From assembly GCA_029953675.1 (NCBI GenBank), contig JAMWBK010000010.1, forward strand, positions 1,469,001 through 1,533,000: a stretch of DNA of 64,000 nt, in the 5' to 3' direction. The notes below the pieces were generated by a model. It was not told the origin of the DNA, did no database searches, and was given only the letters and a program-made list of their open reading frames with translations. A program made the translations under genes and the position numbers. Origin of the DNA: Rhodosorus marinus. Its lineage: Eukaryota > Rhodophyta > Stylonematophyceae > Stylonematales > Stylonemataceae. Positions 34,045 through 45,892 of the stretch are shown here, one piece after another; position 1 is the first letter of the stretch; each line of letters begins with the position of its first letter.

Positions 34045-36109
34045 GATTTTCAATCGATCGGTAAACTTCAGGATAACGAACTCTTGTTGCCTGTGTTCAT
34101 GCCCGTCAGCACTAGCAAGAGTTGCTGCTGAAGTCTGGCTATTTAACCTGTTTCATTTGACAACAGGCGGAGGCTCATCTCGAGTTTTCTTGATTGAGTC
34201 AATCCAAATAATGACTGAAGACCAATTAATGAGCGATCTAGCCTCAAAATTGACTGGATTAAGTCATTTAGAAACGGTCTGGATTGAATAAGATTTTTTG
34301 ATTCCTGGCCGATCAGAGCAGCCAATTACGTTTGTAGAACTCCGTTACCAACTCCGACCGTAGACAACTTTTACCCCTATGGAGGTTTTTCCATAGTTAC
34401 CATGGAATTGTTTTTTAAAACAAATATATTGGATTGTACGTTTTTTATACACAAAGCCAACCCCTGATTTGTATATTGGCCCACCCTTTGAAGGGGCAGA
34501 AATGGCAATCAATCGCGCAGATATGATAGGAGTAGAGGAGTATCCTTTCAGAGTATTTAAAAAAAGAACTGAAAAACCAATATGGATGATATTCGATACA
34601 ATACAGTTGACTGTCCATAGCCCTCACAGAGATTCATGGTCGTCTGTTTCCGCGCGACCCCACCCCCCGACAAATTGATATTTAGTCTCGTAGGATGCCA
34701 AAAATATACTCTACATATGCTTCTAGGCCCACCCTCCAGACTACAGTCCTGCAACTACAGATCTTCTGGCAGTCGGAAAATTCTATTCAATGTCACCCCT
34801 TGCCGGATCTGGAAATTTATTTTGAGTAGAATCCAGGCCATCGCCATCGTCTGGCTAACGGGAAAATGGACTCAAAAAGCTACCCCTTTTCCAAAACTTC
34901 CAATCATTATGTAGCTGCCTTTTTTTCTCCTGGAAATTTATTCGAGGGAACCTAAGAGCAATTTACAATAGCAACTTCTTCTCGTACGTAGTCATTATGT
35001 TTCTCCTTCAATCTTTATATCTTCTTTGATTGAAAACAAACCCATAAAGACTAAATCAGTCAATATCAATCTGTTTTCGTGACTGATAGCTAATCTTTTA
35101 TATCATATTTAGGCAATCAATCGTCTAGCAAGATATGCAATCCACAAAGCAATCAAAATAAAATCAGAATGATTGCCCTCTCCCTACAACTCCCCTCAGA
35201 AGGAATCAGAACGGGTCGGTCATGTACGTGCGCTGTTTATTGGTTGTTGTCCAATTGAATCCGTTCCATAGAGTGCTAGCTGATGTCCGGAAAAAGGAGC
35301 TTAATCATCGGGCGGATAGACTTGTTGCCCTTTCTCGAGAAAATTTAGTACTACAGGAACCAGGAGGAATCTGGGAAACTTCAGTCAACATCTCAATCTA
35401 GATATTGACTGAGCAACATCAAACGGAGGGATTGGTATCCTCAGTTGGTTGGTTGAGGAATGTGTGTTAGAGGACCTAGACGGCAGGATTCTGAACCCAC
35501 TGACTTTTCGATCCACAGGAAGTCATGATTGACTGTATCGAGGAGGCTGACAAGACGCAAGGTCCGAAAAATACGAAGTGCACTACGATGGAAAGCTAGT
35601 ATTTCGATTTCTCTACCTTCTCGCTGAAGTGGCAAAAGCAGTTGGGTGAACTGTCGACCGAAAGCATATCTGCTCGAATCCACAAATTGATGTCCAGCTG
35701 GATAGTGTGTGTGAGTATGCAAGCCTTAGGTCTTCCGACTTCGTACAACGAGAGTATACTCATGGAGCAAGCAGCCATGCTTCCTCGGTCATCCAGGGGC
35801 CACGCTGTACAGGAACAAAAAGCACCCGGAAGTGGGACAACCACAAGAGACTAAAAGATCCTCCTGAAAGATCTTAAGAGAAAGATCCTGGTTCTCCCGG
35901 GATTTGTGAGAACGAGCATCGTCTAGTACGAATGTATCAGGCCGCTTTCCCAACTATTCCATCCTGTCCTTGCATCAAACAATCCACAAGCTCTCTCGTG
36001 GATGGCAAATGCACCCGTTTCTTTTCACCGCGCCGTCATCGTCGTGTACCAAACGCATAGGGCGCAGTGTGATTAGCATGAGTTTCTCAACTCACACGTT
36101 TTCCTGGAC
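34045..36109. other. Gene-poor AT-rich spacer
   Basis: 2 kb with short frames only. The part next to PDI should hold its promoter. No RNA gene or intact mobile element recognised. Confidence 0.45.
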
Positions 36110-36800
36110 AGTTTTACTGACACTCCTGAACTGTACTCCTCATTTCGAAACTCTCATCGGGTACCCTTTGCAAATCGGCGATCGTGCAGGATTTCAGTAG
36201 GAGTGCACTGGACGCGGATAGGTTTTTTTGAGTACGTCTGAATGCAGCGGGAGGATAGCGAAGTTCGTCAAGTTCAGGTTGATCACAGCGCCATACTGCG
36301 TGATGCAAAAGTGCTGACCTATATGAGCCCCCGGCATGATCGCCTCCAGGGGAACTACGAACGTATCAAGCTCCTCCAAGATGTGCACCACTGTTCCGTG
36401 ATAACCTATGCCATGGAATACTTCAACTCGCTGCACCTTGTGCAGCGCCCCATAGTATTCCTAGCGGCGTCCCCGTACGATGGTCGGTTGATGAACTCCA
36501 AAGTTGGAACCCCGAGAATAATGCGTATTGCATTTCCTTCCGCCCACTCAAAATTTGAAATTACTTCTAAATTATGACAAGACGCCGAAAAGGAAAAGCG
36601 CCTTTTCCAGATCATGGGGTAGATTCCACGCTCGACTTTTTCGTAGATATTCTAAATATTGTTCAATAGTATCCCTTTTTATGCAATTTTTTGAAGCCGT
36701 ATACTGTTCAAGATGAACTGCATTATGCAAATACTTGATAGCGACTTGGCTAGGAGGATGAAACTGGTCCCCAGGTTTTTCTATTCTTGGGCCCATTCAA
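36110..36800 (-). pseudogene. Possible decayed coding region, frame-broken
   Basis: On the minus strand several overlapping frames read protein-like sequence in succession: SRAWNLPHDLEKALFLFG, then (shifted) IRIILGVPTLEFINRPSYGD, then (shifted again) VQRVEVFHGIGYHGTVVHIL and FCITQYGAVINLNLTNFA. The frames hand over to one another within about 30 nt at 36406-36436, which suggests an old gene or retroelement ORF with indels, and not introns. I cannot name the family, and chance cannot be excluded. The LPA1-like gene starts 127 bp to the right. Confidence 0.22.
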
Positions 36801-36926
36801 TGTCGTAAGTATTAGCTGACTTTCGGATGTTGATAAGGCGGGGGGTAATCGGAAGTGGAGGTGAAAGTGGATAGAAAGGAATAGAGTGAAGCTTGACGGG
36901 GGAGGTATAACAGGATTGACGTAATC

Positions 36927-38111
36927 ATGGCGTTTGTTCCTAGTGCAGGAAGCTTTGGATCAACTTTTGTTCAGCATGGAGGCAGCAGTCGATCGACAAG
37001 CTGTCGGCGTACGTTGGGAGCGGACGGTCACAGATCGCAGGCATCAAAGACTGGGAACGTGGGAGTTAAAATGATGGCAAAAAAAGCAGCGGAGTATGAC
37101 ATGAAAACCAGGCTCAGGGAGGAACTCGAGGCTCCGTTCAGAAAGGTCCGAATGGCAATCTACGCTGCATCTGGAGTGTCCGCTACCATCGGAGGATTCG
37201 TTTCTGGCTCTCGCATTTTGGCATCGATGAGTGGCATATCAGGTAGAGTTTTTGCCGTCATTTAGTACATTATTGTTTTCATCGAAGTACTTAGCCGGAA
37301 GTTCTTTCATTTGCTTCGCTGGTCAGGTGTACAGCCGCTGGGTGAAACGATACCAAACTTGGCGATCGACTTGGGCGTTGTTGCTGGCGCAGTCTTCCTA
37401 TACCAACGAGAAGTCAAGGCTGGAGAACGGAGGCTCGAGAGATTGGCCAGGGGTGCTATGGTCGGGAGCCTCTCAATCGAGTTGAGCAACAGAAAAGTTA
37501 TTAAGGTCAGCGACCTTCGTGGCTCCAGGAGAGTCTTGATCGTAGGCGGTAACTCTGAGAAGGTGAAGGAGATCCTCAAGGCTGGTAAACCGGTAAGTGG
37601 ATCCACACCAAGTCCAGTAATTTTCATTGGTGCATGTTGCGACATCCTCTTCATTATGTACACGAGCAAGTAATTTCCTACGCTTTTTTTCCGTTGACGT
37701 ATTGCGATGCACAGTTCCAGAAACGATTGGAGGAAAGAAATCTTGTTGTCGTGCCAGTTGCCTTCGACAAGATCTCAGACTTCAAGGAGCTATCCGGTGG
37801 ATGGTCTGGACAAAGTGTTGCCGAAGCCGTGTTAACCAACGAATGGAAGCTGTGGGCTGAAGAAGAATCAAAGCGAGTACGTGCGCCTGACGTAAGTAAC
37901 GATACTTAGACAATTCTTGTTTGTGCGAACAGCTCCACAAAACAAAATCGTCGTCCTCTTTTCATACGCACAGATCCAGAAAGACATTTTCATGACGATC
38001 ATTCGAAAGGACGGAAGAGTCGGTGCTCGATCATCTCAAGGCCTGGCCTGGCAACGGCTGCTCGATGACTTTGAGAAGCTTCCTAAGAAAGATAAATATG
38101 GAACGCCTTAA
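36927..38111 (+). CDS. LPA1: LPA1-like photosystem II assembly protein (DUF3493 region), plastid
   Basis: Four exons: 36927-37242, 37327-37592, 37715-37876, 37974-38111 give 293 aa. The N-terminus MAFVPSAGSFGSTFVQHGG is a transit peptide with early Phe; NVGVKMMAKK marks the likely processing region. Then LREELEAPFRKVRMAIYAAS begins the DUF3493 domain with two membrane segments (YAASGVSATIGGFVSG and NLAIDLGVVAGAVFLY), followed by a conserved soluble part: LSNRKVIKVSDLRGSRRVL, NLVVVPVAFDK, FMTIIRKDGRVGARSSQG. This order agrees with the C-terminal half of Arabidopsis LOW PSII ACCUMULATION 1 / Chlamydomonas REP27. The TPR repeats of the plant protein are absent, so it is a shorter form. Confidence 0.82.
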
Positions 38112-39347
38112 CGATCCGCATTTGATGAATTTCGATGAAACTGAACAACTAAACATGAGCATGAACGGCGAAAACGAAAATACCTTCCCAAGGGCATTCC
38201 GAACAATGCTACTTTGTACAATGCACTCTGGTCTCGAGCATATAGATTGCTGTGGCTGGAATAGAAGACGGAACACTCGATGGAGACTAAGTTTGTCGTA
38301 CTCCTGCTAATGATGGACACTTCTGGCTGACGCGCAAGCTCGTTCGCCGTGAACCAACAAGCCACAGGTGCATGTAGATCGGCCAGACTCTTATCACCTG
38401 AGACTGCAGAAGGCTCTGCATCACCAATCTATCCGAACAATCAAAAGCTCCAGTGTGCGGGAGCAATATATTTCAGGAAAGCAAAAGAATTCCTTCTCCC
38501 CCCGGGGAAATGCATCGTTTCTATATGACTATCAACGACTCAATCCGCTTTCTCTACAAAATGTTACCCAAAATGATAAACATGCAACGGACCTTTGCAA
38601 AACCCAGCAAACGCCTTATTCACAAACACTTCCCATGCCCGAGGACCATAATGATTGAATTTATCAATCAAAACAACTGTTCTATTATTATAGAATAAAA
38701 AAGCCACGTATGTAATGCAAGCCTTACACGCTCCGTGATTACTATTTGTGAAAATAATTCATTAGATCCGGACTGACCATTCATATCCGTTTTACTAACA
38801 AGCGTCAGCACGTTAAGCCGCTAGCGGTGTTTCGCCATGAAAAATTAAACCATAATTCCACACACCCGCTTCCGGTCTGAAAGAAATGCATTTCCCCACA
38901 AGCTATTTTCGGGATAAGTAAGGGGGGGGTAAATTTTAACGTTGTGCGAAGGCTTAGATATTGAATTAGTAGAAAGTTTTGAATACTTTTGGCTGTTGTA
39001 GAGTTTTTCGAAGGGGGAGAAGAGTTGATGATCAGTACCTCCTTTTTTTTATGATATGGGGTTTTTGTGCGTCCTCGATGGCTTTGGAAGGGGATTGCTC
39101 GCAGGTGGGTTTGGGTGGCAATAGGATGGTTTGTGGTTTGTATAAGGTTACAACAGCAAGGAGGAGGGGTGCTGAAAGGGGCAGCATATTGTCCGACGAG
39201 GTGGTAGTGTTTGGCAGTGACAACGTTTAGGGAGGGTTTACTGAGAGAGTTGGGACTGTCCTGGTAGGCGTGTTGTTTTGGGAGGGTTGTGGGTGGTGAC
39301 TGGTTGGGGCCTGCTAGGGTTTTGAAAAGAGGGTGCTGACTGTCATC
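38112..39347. other. Intergenic, G/T-rich towards PLGG1
   Basis: 3' flank of the LPA1-like gene and promoter side of PLGG1. From 38920 the plus strand becomes G/T-rich, which produces a long Pro/Thr-rich frame on the minus strand that is not a gene. Confidence 0.45.
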
Positions 39348-41073
39348 ATGGAAGGCTGTTTCGTAGCTGGTGGGGCGTTTGTACAGCGCAGCCGTCGATT
39401 GAGTGTTGATGGGTTGCGTGGGAGGGAATGGCGTAGTGGGGGGAGTAGGGGGAGTAGCCTGCGGAGCAATCCAGTACGGTGTGCTACGGAAAGTCAGCTC
39501 CTCCAGAAGCAGGAGGTTGTGACGACTGAGGTTGTGGAGGACACTGCACCGCCGCCAGCGGTACAGCCGTCGAAAAGACAAGTCTTGTTGTCTCTGGCAC
39601 TGCTTATCGCAACGGACAAAGCGCTAATAGTTCTCTTCAGGACCTTAAACATCCAATTTCCTGCCTCTCTGTTTGGCATGTTGGCAATGTTTGGAACTCT
39701 ACTGGTACTGGATGTTTTTAAGCCGGAGGCCTCAACCAAGGTCGCTGGAGCGTACCAGCCAGGAGTGAATTTTCTGGCAAAGTGGCTAGCAGTGTGTTTC
39801 GCACCCAGCCTGGTCGTCCTTCCACTTGCCCCCATGCCAGCTTCAGCGGACCTTTTGCGTACTGTCGGCGTACTTGTTTTGGGCTGGGCGATGTCACTGT
39901 TGAGCGCAGCGTATGTGGCAATTGGGCTCCAGAAACTCTCGGTTTCCGAAGATGAAGATGCTCCAACACCTGCAGCGCCAATTGTGATGCCACCGTACCG
40001 AAAACTTGCAAAAATTCTAGGCGCCTCTACAGCAGGGACATTCCTGCTCAGTCTCGCTTCTAGCAGCTTTACTCCGTTTGTGGCTGCCTACACGCTCTCC
40101 GCAACACTGCTCGGATTCTGCCTAGGAAACCTGCTCAGCAAGGACGTGAAAAAGATTATTCACCCTTTAATAACCTGCACATTGACAGCTCTTTCTGCGA
40201 TCTTCGTGCTCGCGCAAGCTTCTGGAGTCGCAACTGCGGGTCTCCTCGCTGGATACATTACCAGGGCACATAGCATTGCACAAGTGGGTGGTGGAGATCT
40301 GCTGCTGTCTCTTCTCGGCCCAGCGGTCGTTTCTTTTGCTTTTCAAATGTATTCGAGGAAGAAGATCATGAAACAAAGGTCTCTGGAGGTAAGTTTTGCG
40401 GGCTTTGTTGAGCCTCCAACTCAAATGTGGGGATATCGAAGCTGATGCAACTGTAACGAATCGCATTGTAGGTAATTGGTGCGTCATTTTTCGCATCAGT
40501 CTTTGGCCTGTTCGGTACCGCGTTTCTAGCAAGACTGTTCAACGCGAGTGCGTACGTCCGGAAGTTTTTGATTCCCCGGCAGCTCACAGCGGTAAGATCA
40601 GAATGAACCTTTCTTCGTCTTCGTGAGAGTACAAGAAGTTCTCACCCCGTTTGTTTCTCGCTACTCAGCCGCTCGCGATCCGAGCAGCAGAAGCACTGTC
40701 TGCTGATATTGGGCTCTGCCTCAGCGTTGTGGTCTTGACGGGACTGATCGGCGCTAACTTTGGAAGGTTGCTGTTGGATATGTTTAAGATCCGGGATCCA
40801 GCCGCCCGCGGTATTGCGACTGGCGCCAGGTATATCAATTCCTTCAGGTTCAATGTACTAGCTCCTTTTTTTAGAGGTCTACTGACTTTGTTTGTCCTTT
40901 GTCCTCAATGACGCAGTGCACACGGACTTGGAACGGCTGCAATTGCTGCCGAGCCCGACGCATTCCCGTTTGCCGCAATTACTATGGCGCTTGTAGGACT
41001 TATCTCGTCCCTCCTCATTCTCACACCACCGGTGAGGATCTTGCTATTGCGGGTCGCCCTCGGAGGGTTGTAA
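39348..41073 (+). CDS. PLGG1: Plastidal glycolate/glycerate translocator (PLGG1, LrgAB/CidAB family)
   Basis: Four exons: 39348-40388, 40472-40591, 40669-40829, 40917-41073, giving 492 aa. The start is the ATG of MEGCFVAGGAFVQRSRRL, a Phe-containing transit peptide. The LrgA-like half has LFRTLNIQFPASLFGMLAMF and about four helices; the LrgB-like half has further helices, LLGFCLGNLLSKD, LSADIGLCLSVVVLTGLIGA and the signature SAHGLGTAAIAAEPDAFPFA close to the end. The fusion of LrgA and LrgB domains in one plastid inner-envelope protein is the defining trait of PLGG1, which exports glycolate and imports glycerate during photorespiration. Length and motifs agree with a functional protein. Confidence 0.93.
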
Positions 41074-43774
41074 TCGATTCTACGTATTAACAACAGAGTA
41101 ACTTATCGAAACTAAGAAACACTGCTGACCCTCATGAAGACCTGGTTGAAGCCGAGGCCTTTGAGAGAAAGGATATCATGGATACTGCAGAGCCTGTGAA
41201 ATCATTTCAAATCCTCGCCCTGCATATTATTACAATTACCATTAAAAGCCACTGCTTGTCAAAGGGCCATTTGTAACAAACCAAATGCACAATACTGCTT
41301 TCGCCGTTGCCCTGATAGTTGCTCAGTGGGCGCAGAAGCAGCGACCAACTTGTGGAGGAATGGATTGGAATAGGTTAAAAGACGCCGATTTGAAGCGAGC
41401 CCCCCCCAAAAAAGAGCCGTAAAAACCCTCGCCATTTGGTCCTACCCCAACCACCCTGGCTTTTAAGGTCATGAATCGGGTCCGTTTGGTAGAGGGCCGA
41501 TTTATCTAGAGAAAGGGTTAACCGATTCAAGATCCTCACCTGATGCCTGTTTCTAAGCGACGTAATCTTGAAATGCGTTGTTGTACTTGTTTTCATCCGA
41601 TACGAAGAAGGCCAACGGTGCTACATCCGAAAATCGAGCCTTGGCGACTTGGTGCATGGTCTGTTTGCCTTTTTGACCAGAGCACGACAATTTCAATTGG
41701 CGAAACGTTAAGGTTGAGCAGCTCAATTCGCAAAAAGTACTGGGCCTGAAAAAAAGATGATGACTGTAAATAGGATATCTCCGATAACGGCCCGTCCAGT
41801 CCTGAAAATTCGCTTAGCCGGGCAATGCGCTCTTTTCTGCGCCTGGGTATTGACCAGGATACCACTATAGCGGCATAGTGCTGTCATTCGTATTCGTGAC
41901 TTGCTGATGTTCACTAAAAGCAACCGTAATCCTCGGCACAGTTTAAATCAGAACAGTTTACTCAAACACCCGTGCATGCGTGCGATCTCGGATCTGCGCG
42001 TAGGCGTCCATCCTACGATGGAGTACAGAGGTTCATGACGTTGTCCGTGTAGTTGCGGCGGGTGCTTTTTAACGCCACCTTTGTATTGTAGAAAAAAAAA
42101 CTGAAACCACCCCACCCCCCCCCCCCTCTCTATATGCGGAACAGGCTTGCGTCTTTCGGGATTCTTGGGTGTTTCCGCATCAAGACTGCGGGAATGCGAT
42201 TTTTTTCCGGACTTGACTGACCAGATCGTCCGAGCAGCACTGGACTTCAAAAACCCTAAGTCAATCAGTTTTAGCTCAACATTCAAACACCAACCGCAAG
42301 TTTCCATTCCAGCTCAATTTAGCCGGAACAAGATCTCCATTGCATACTCCTAAACTTTACTACTTTTATCGAACATCCTTCCCTTCCAAATATAATCTGG
42401 ATACTCTCCAATAATATTTGTTCGATTTCATCCATAACGGCTCGTTCAGTATTATTGAATAGGGGGCGTGGGGCGAAAACTCAGTCTATGCAATCCTAAA
42501 ATGTTTATCCCAAACTGATAAACTGAAAATTTTCCCTTCGCTCTCTCCCGTAGACGTCTATCAGTACTCTTCATATCGAGCAAGCATGAAACTTTGAAAT
42601 GTCAAAGGGTTGGGTGGAAGCTCTGAAACCCTCTGTATTTCAAAAAATACATTATTTTATCGGGGAGAAAACTACGATTTGGATGGGATTGCTACCCACC
42701 ATCAAAACGTAGACAAGCGAAGACCCTTAATGAAGTTTTAACTGTGGTCGTAAAAAAAGAAGAAATCTAACTGGGAAGAGTTTTTAAGCTTCCATTGGTT
42801 AAAAATGAAATGAGGTTCTCAAAATATCCTCGAATAGCAACACATTTTCACCCCATTTCACTTATAGACCATTAAAAAAAATTCCAATAGAAGAATTATA
42901 TCTTCAAAAAACAAAATACCATAGGTTTGAATATTACACCCGCCAAGACATCTAATCAAATTAACCAACCTATTTTTCCGTAGTAATTCTATTTTCATAA
43001 AAAAGCCGAGAGTTTCTCTTTTTCAATTTTTTTTTAAATAATCCAATCAAATTCGAATCAAAGAGGAGTTTCATTATCCAATCAAGAGATTTCAAGTTTT
43101 ATAGAATACTATAAAAATAAGTTCTCTCATCTTCTTGTTTTTTTTTTTTTCTCTCTTGTTTCGATGAAGTTTCAGTTAAAAAAAGTTGTGTTCTTTATAT
43201 TCAATGGCTTTGGAGGTGGTCGAGATAAACCTCCAAATCATTTGTAGAGGAGCTTTCCTTCTAAACCCTACCGAACCCCCCCCCTTTAGTTAAGACCAGT
43301 TAGTAAGGAATCAAAGCTTCTTGTTTTGACAATAAAGTTTCTTAAGATGAAAGTTGGATGTTGAAATTTTTGCTCTTGGTTGAGGGGGTGGGAAAGTGCA
43401 TGGCGGGAGACATGCCGATGAATGCATTGGTGATGGATTTTGTGTTCTGGTCGCGGTGACGGGAGGGGTGGGAAGGTGGGGTGGGGGGAGGTCTGGTCAG
43501 TCTAGGGTTTCACGATGGGAGGAAGGATGGGATTTTGTTAACGAGATGAGGTGTGGGTCTTTAGGTCAATTTGTGAATGTTGGGTTTGTACAGTTGTAGT
43601 GAGTTAGAAAATACAGGTTTGCAGTTTGGGTGGGCGTAGGGTGGGAGGAGCTCAGGGTGGGATGTTTTTTTTTAGGGGAAAGAGTGGGTTCTACTGAGGT
43701 GGTAGTTGAGTGTGGTAGGGTGTCTTCAGGTGTGCGTAGGGATTTCTGACGGGTTGTTGACCGTGTCAATTGTG
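41074..43774. other. Long AT-rich spacer, no supported gene
   Basis: 2.7 kb with no convincing coding sequence. Holds a 12-base C run at 42115-42126 and many A/T runs from 42360 to 43330; from 43380 the plus strand turns G/T-rich. An upstream exon of the 43775 gene could be here. Confidence 0.45.
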
Positions 43775-44362
43775 ATGTCGTCTGGAGACTGTTTTGTGAG
43801 TAGCTTGAGGGGGAACCCAGTACGGCAGAAGCGCTCATTGAGGAATGTGGAAATGGGGGCTGGGAGACAGGCCGGGGTTTTAAGAGCGGCGGATTTGGGT
43901 CGACGACGGCTAGACCTACACTGGGCTGCGGGGCAAGCATCCACGACTGTGTCGAATGTGGTGATGAGCGCTAGGGGACAGCCTGGAGTTGTAAAGGCGG
44001 CAGACGTTGGTCGCGGACGAAAGGACTTGCATTGGGCAGCCGCCCGCGAAATGAATTCGAGGAGGTCGAAACAGTCGACGGGAGTGGTTTCTTCGGCGAT
44101 GCGAGTTTTGCGACGGTATAAGATGCCTGAGACGAGCTCGAGTGGCTTCGCCAAGGCAGAACGGGCAGTAGAATTGCCAAAAGCCAGTGTGAGAGTGAGG
44201 AGAGAGACTATGCCCCCGAACCGATCCTATCAGGTGAAGCCAAAAATCAGTGCGAAAGTGCAAAGAGATATGCTAGTCGCGGAGCGAATACAGCGTTTGT
44301 TGTCAACCACGGAAGTTATCAACGAACGCGCGCGGAAAACGAAGATCATTTCATTCTTTTAA
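43775..44362 (+). CDS. Basic protein with internal 24-residue repeat, unknown
   Basis: ATG-initiated frame of 195 aa. It contains two similar units, GVLRAADLGRRRLDLHWAA and GVVKAADVGRGRKDLHWAA, each preceded by a Met and Gly/Arg residues, then a Ser/Arg-rich middle and a basic helical end (AERIQRLLSTTEVINERARK). No signal peptide or membrane segment. Arg/Lys content suggests nucleic-acid or ribosome association. I know no family with this repeat. An upstream exon is possible because the frame is open further 5'. Confidence 0.48.
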   Translation: MSSGDCFVSSLRGNPVRQKRSLRNVEMGAGRQAGVLRAADLGRRRLDLHWAAGQASTTVSNVVMSARGQPGVVKAADVGRGRKDLHWAAAREMNSRRSKQSTGVVSSAMRVLRRYKMPETSSSGFAKAERAVELPKASVRVRRETMPPNRSYQVKPKISAKVQRDMLVAERIQRLLSTTEVINERARKTKIISFF

Positions 44363-44645
44363 GAGCCGCTGCATCCCACACATGCCATGGGCCCGGGAAG
44401 CACGTCAACTTGTTCCGCTTCACCGACAAACGAGGAGGGAAATTAGCAAGCCCGTCGCTTTCAGAGCAGCTGCTCTTTAATTCCGGTAATTTGTTGTTCG
44501 AACAGCTGGATGGCTCGATACCGTGTCCTCAGGACACGCCTGCATCTTACAAGTAATTAAATATAGACATGTACTTTTTAACAATTTTAAAAGCTCTTAG
44601 CGATGCCCCGTTTTCGCGCTCTTGGAAGAGCACTTGTGAACCTTG
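44363..44645. other. Spacer between convergent genes
   Basis: 3' flanks of the 43775 gene and of the ICE2-like gene. Nothing else seen. Confidence 0.4.
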
Positions 44646-45892
44646 TCACACCGCTAGATGAGAGTCTTCTCCAAAGAACATAAACCAGATAAAAACACAG
44701 CATATTCCACAAAGCTGTGCGCTTCGCCAGATCAGAACTGGGTAAAAGGAATGGTCCGTTCCCATCGCCACCAGGAGCCTAAACGTTATTCCCATACATA
44801 TTAACACGTTCCGAAAGCCGGTTGGCACGAACAGCCTGCCATGTTGGAAAGAATAGCCGCGCAAGGACACTCACAGCATAAGATATCGGCAACTGATTCA
44901 TAGTAAGCGAATGCTGTTGCATCTCACCTTAACGAGGACAACACGAAAACTGACAAGATCGATGATGCCGCGACATAGATTATTTGCAAGGTAGCATAGA
45001 CCCTGTCTGCTTGGTCGACAGCCTTAGTCTGACTGAAAAATACTTCTACGTTCGCAAGGTTGACAACAATGCCAAAGTAGCCAAGCGTCAGACCGGCATC
45101 TGAGATATTCCCATCAGGGTTGATAAGTGCCAAGGTCGTGAAAAGGAGAGACACTCCTGCGAGGCTCCACAGCGGAGCTGGTCCAAGCTTGTCACTGACG
45201 CTGTAGATCGATGCGCCGAACGTTGCGAAGCCGGCAATACATAAACAGAGCAATCCAGCCTGGGGCATGAAGAGGATCCTTGCTCAGCGGTGGATCTTCT
45301 ATGGAGTATTGATGGGATTTCCGTACCTTCCAAGCAGGATCATCCACTTGACTAGCACGCATGCGATGTTCCATCCATCTCGTGAGTTTCAGAATGCTCC
45401 ATACAACGATTAATCCCTCCAGAACGCTGACGCTCGGGCCAACAAGGCACAGCACTATCTCATAGTATTGTACGATGCCCTGTTGCTCCGGGCTATAAGG
45501 ATTGGTGAACAGATATATCACACGCTTAGATCTTGACCAAGGCATGAGGTGGAACCAAGCGAGCCCTACCTTATGTAAGATCTAAGCGAGTCCAAGATGG
45601 GCAATCTGCTCGGCCCAAGTGCATGGCTTATAGCAATGAGCAGTATCGTTGACTTGATGCCGGTCTGTACCCCACTCAGCAAACTTGCAACAACTTCTGA
45701 TCCTCCTTGCGGAATTGGGAGTCCATATAGACCCAAAAGTAAGCTCAAGTAGAGCGACCAATGTACTATCACTACCCTCTGGGCCAGGCGCTGACCCAGA
45801 ACCAAAGATCCAATAGTCGCGATCGGACCTCCACCATTCCTGAAACTGTTTAGGACACGCTTCCAGGTCGCCAGCAGTGACATTATGATCAT
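44646..45892 (-). CDS. Multi-pass membrane protein, ICE2-like
   Basis: Four exons: 45570-45892, 45327-45531, 44928-45259, 44646-44835, giving 349 aa in phase. About eight hydrophobic helices are visible, e.g. VVIVHWSLYLSLLLGLYGLP, YYEIVLCLVGPSVSVLEGLI, GLLCLCIAGFATFGASIYSV, APLWSLAGVSLLFTTLALI and LCGICCVFIWFMFFG. The order tyrosine-rich helix, VLEG-type helix, short RW-x-E loop, then two Gly-rich helices and a tail with LGYFGIVVNL resembles fungal Ice2, an ER protein in lipid and cortical-ER control (similarity judged by eye). There is no transit peptide. Two possible starts lie 3 codons apart (ATG ATC ATA ATG). Family assignment is tentative. Confidence 0.5.

Noticed and set aside
38805-39581. 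Long Pro/Thr-rich minus-strand frame
   Set aside because: It is the reverse of G/T-rich promoter sequence and the antisense of the PLGG1 start; composition explains it.
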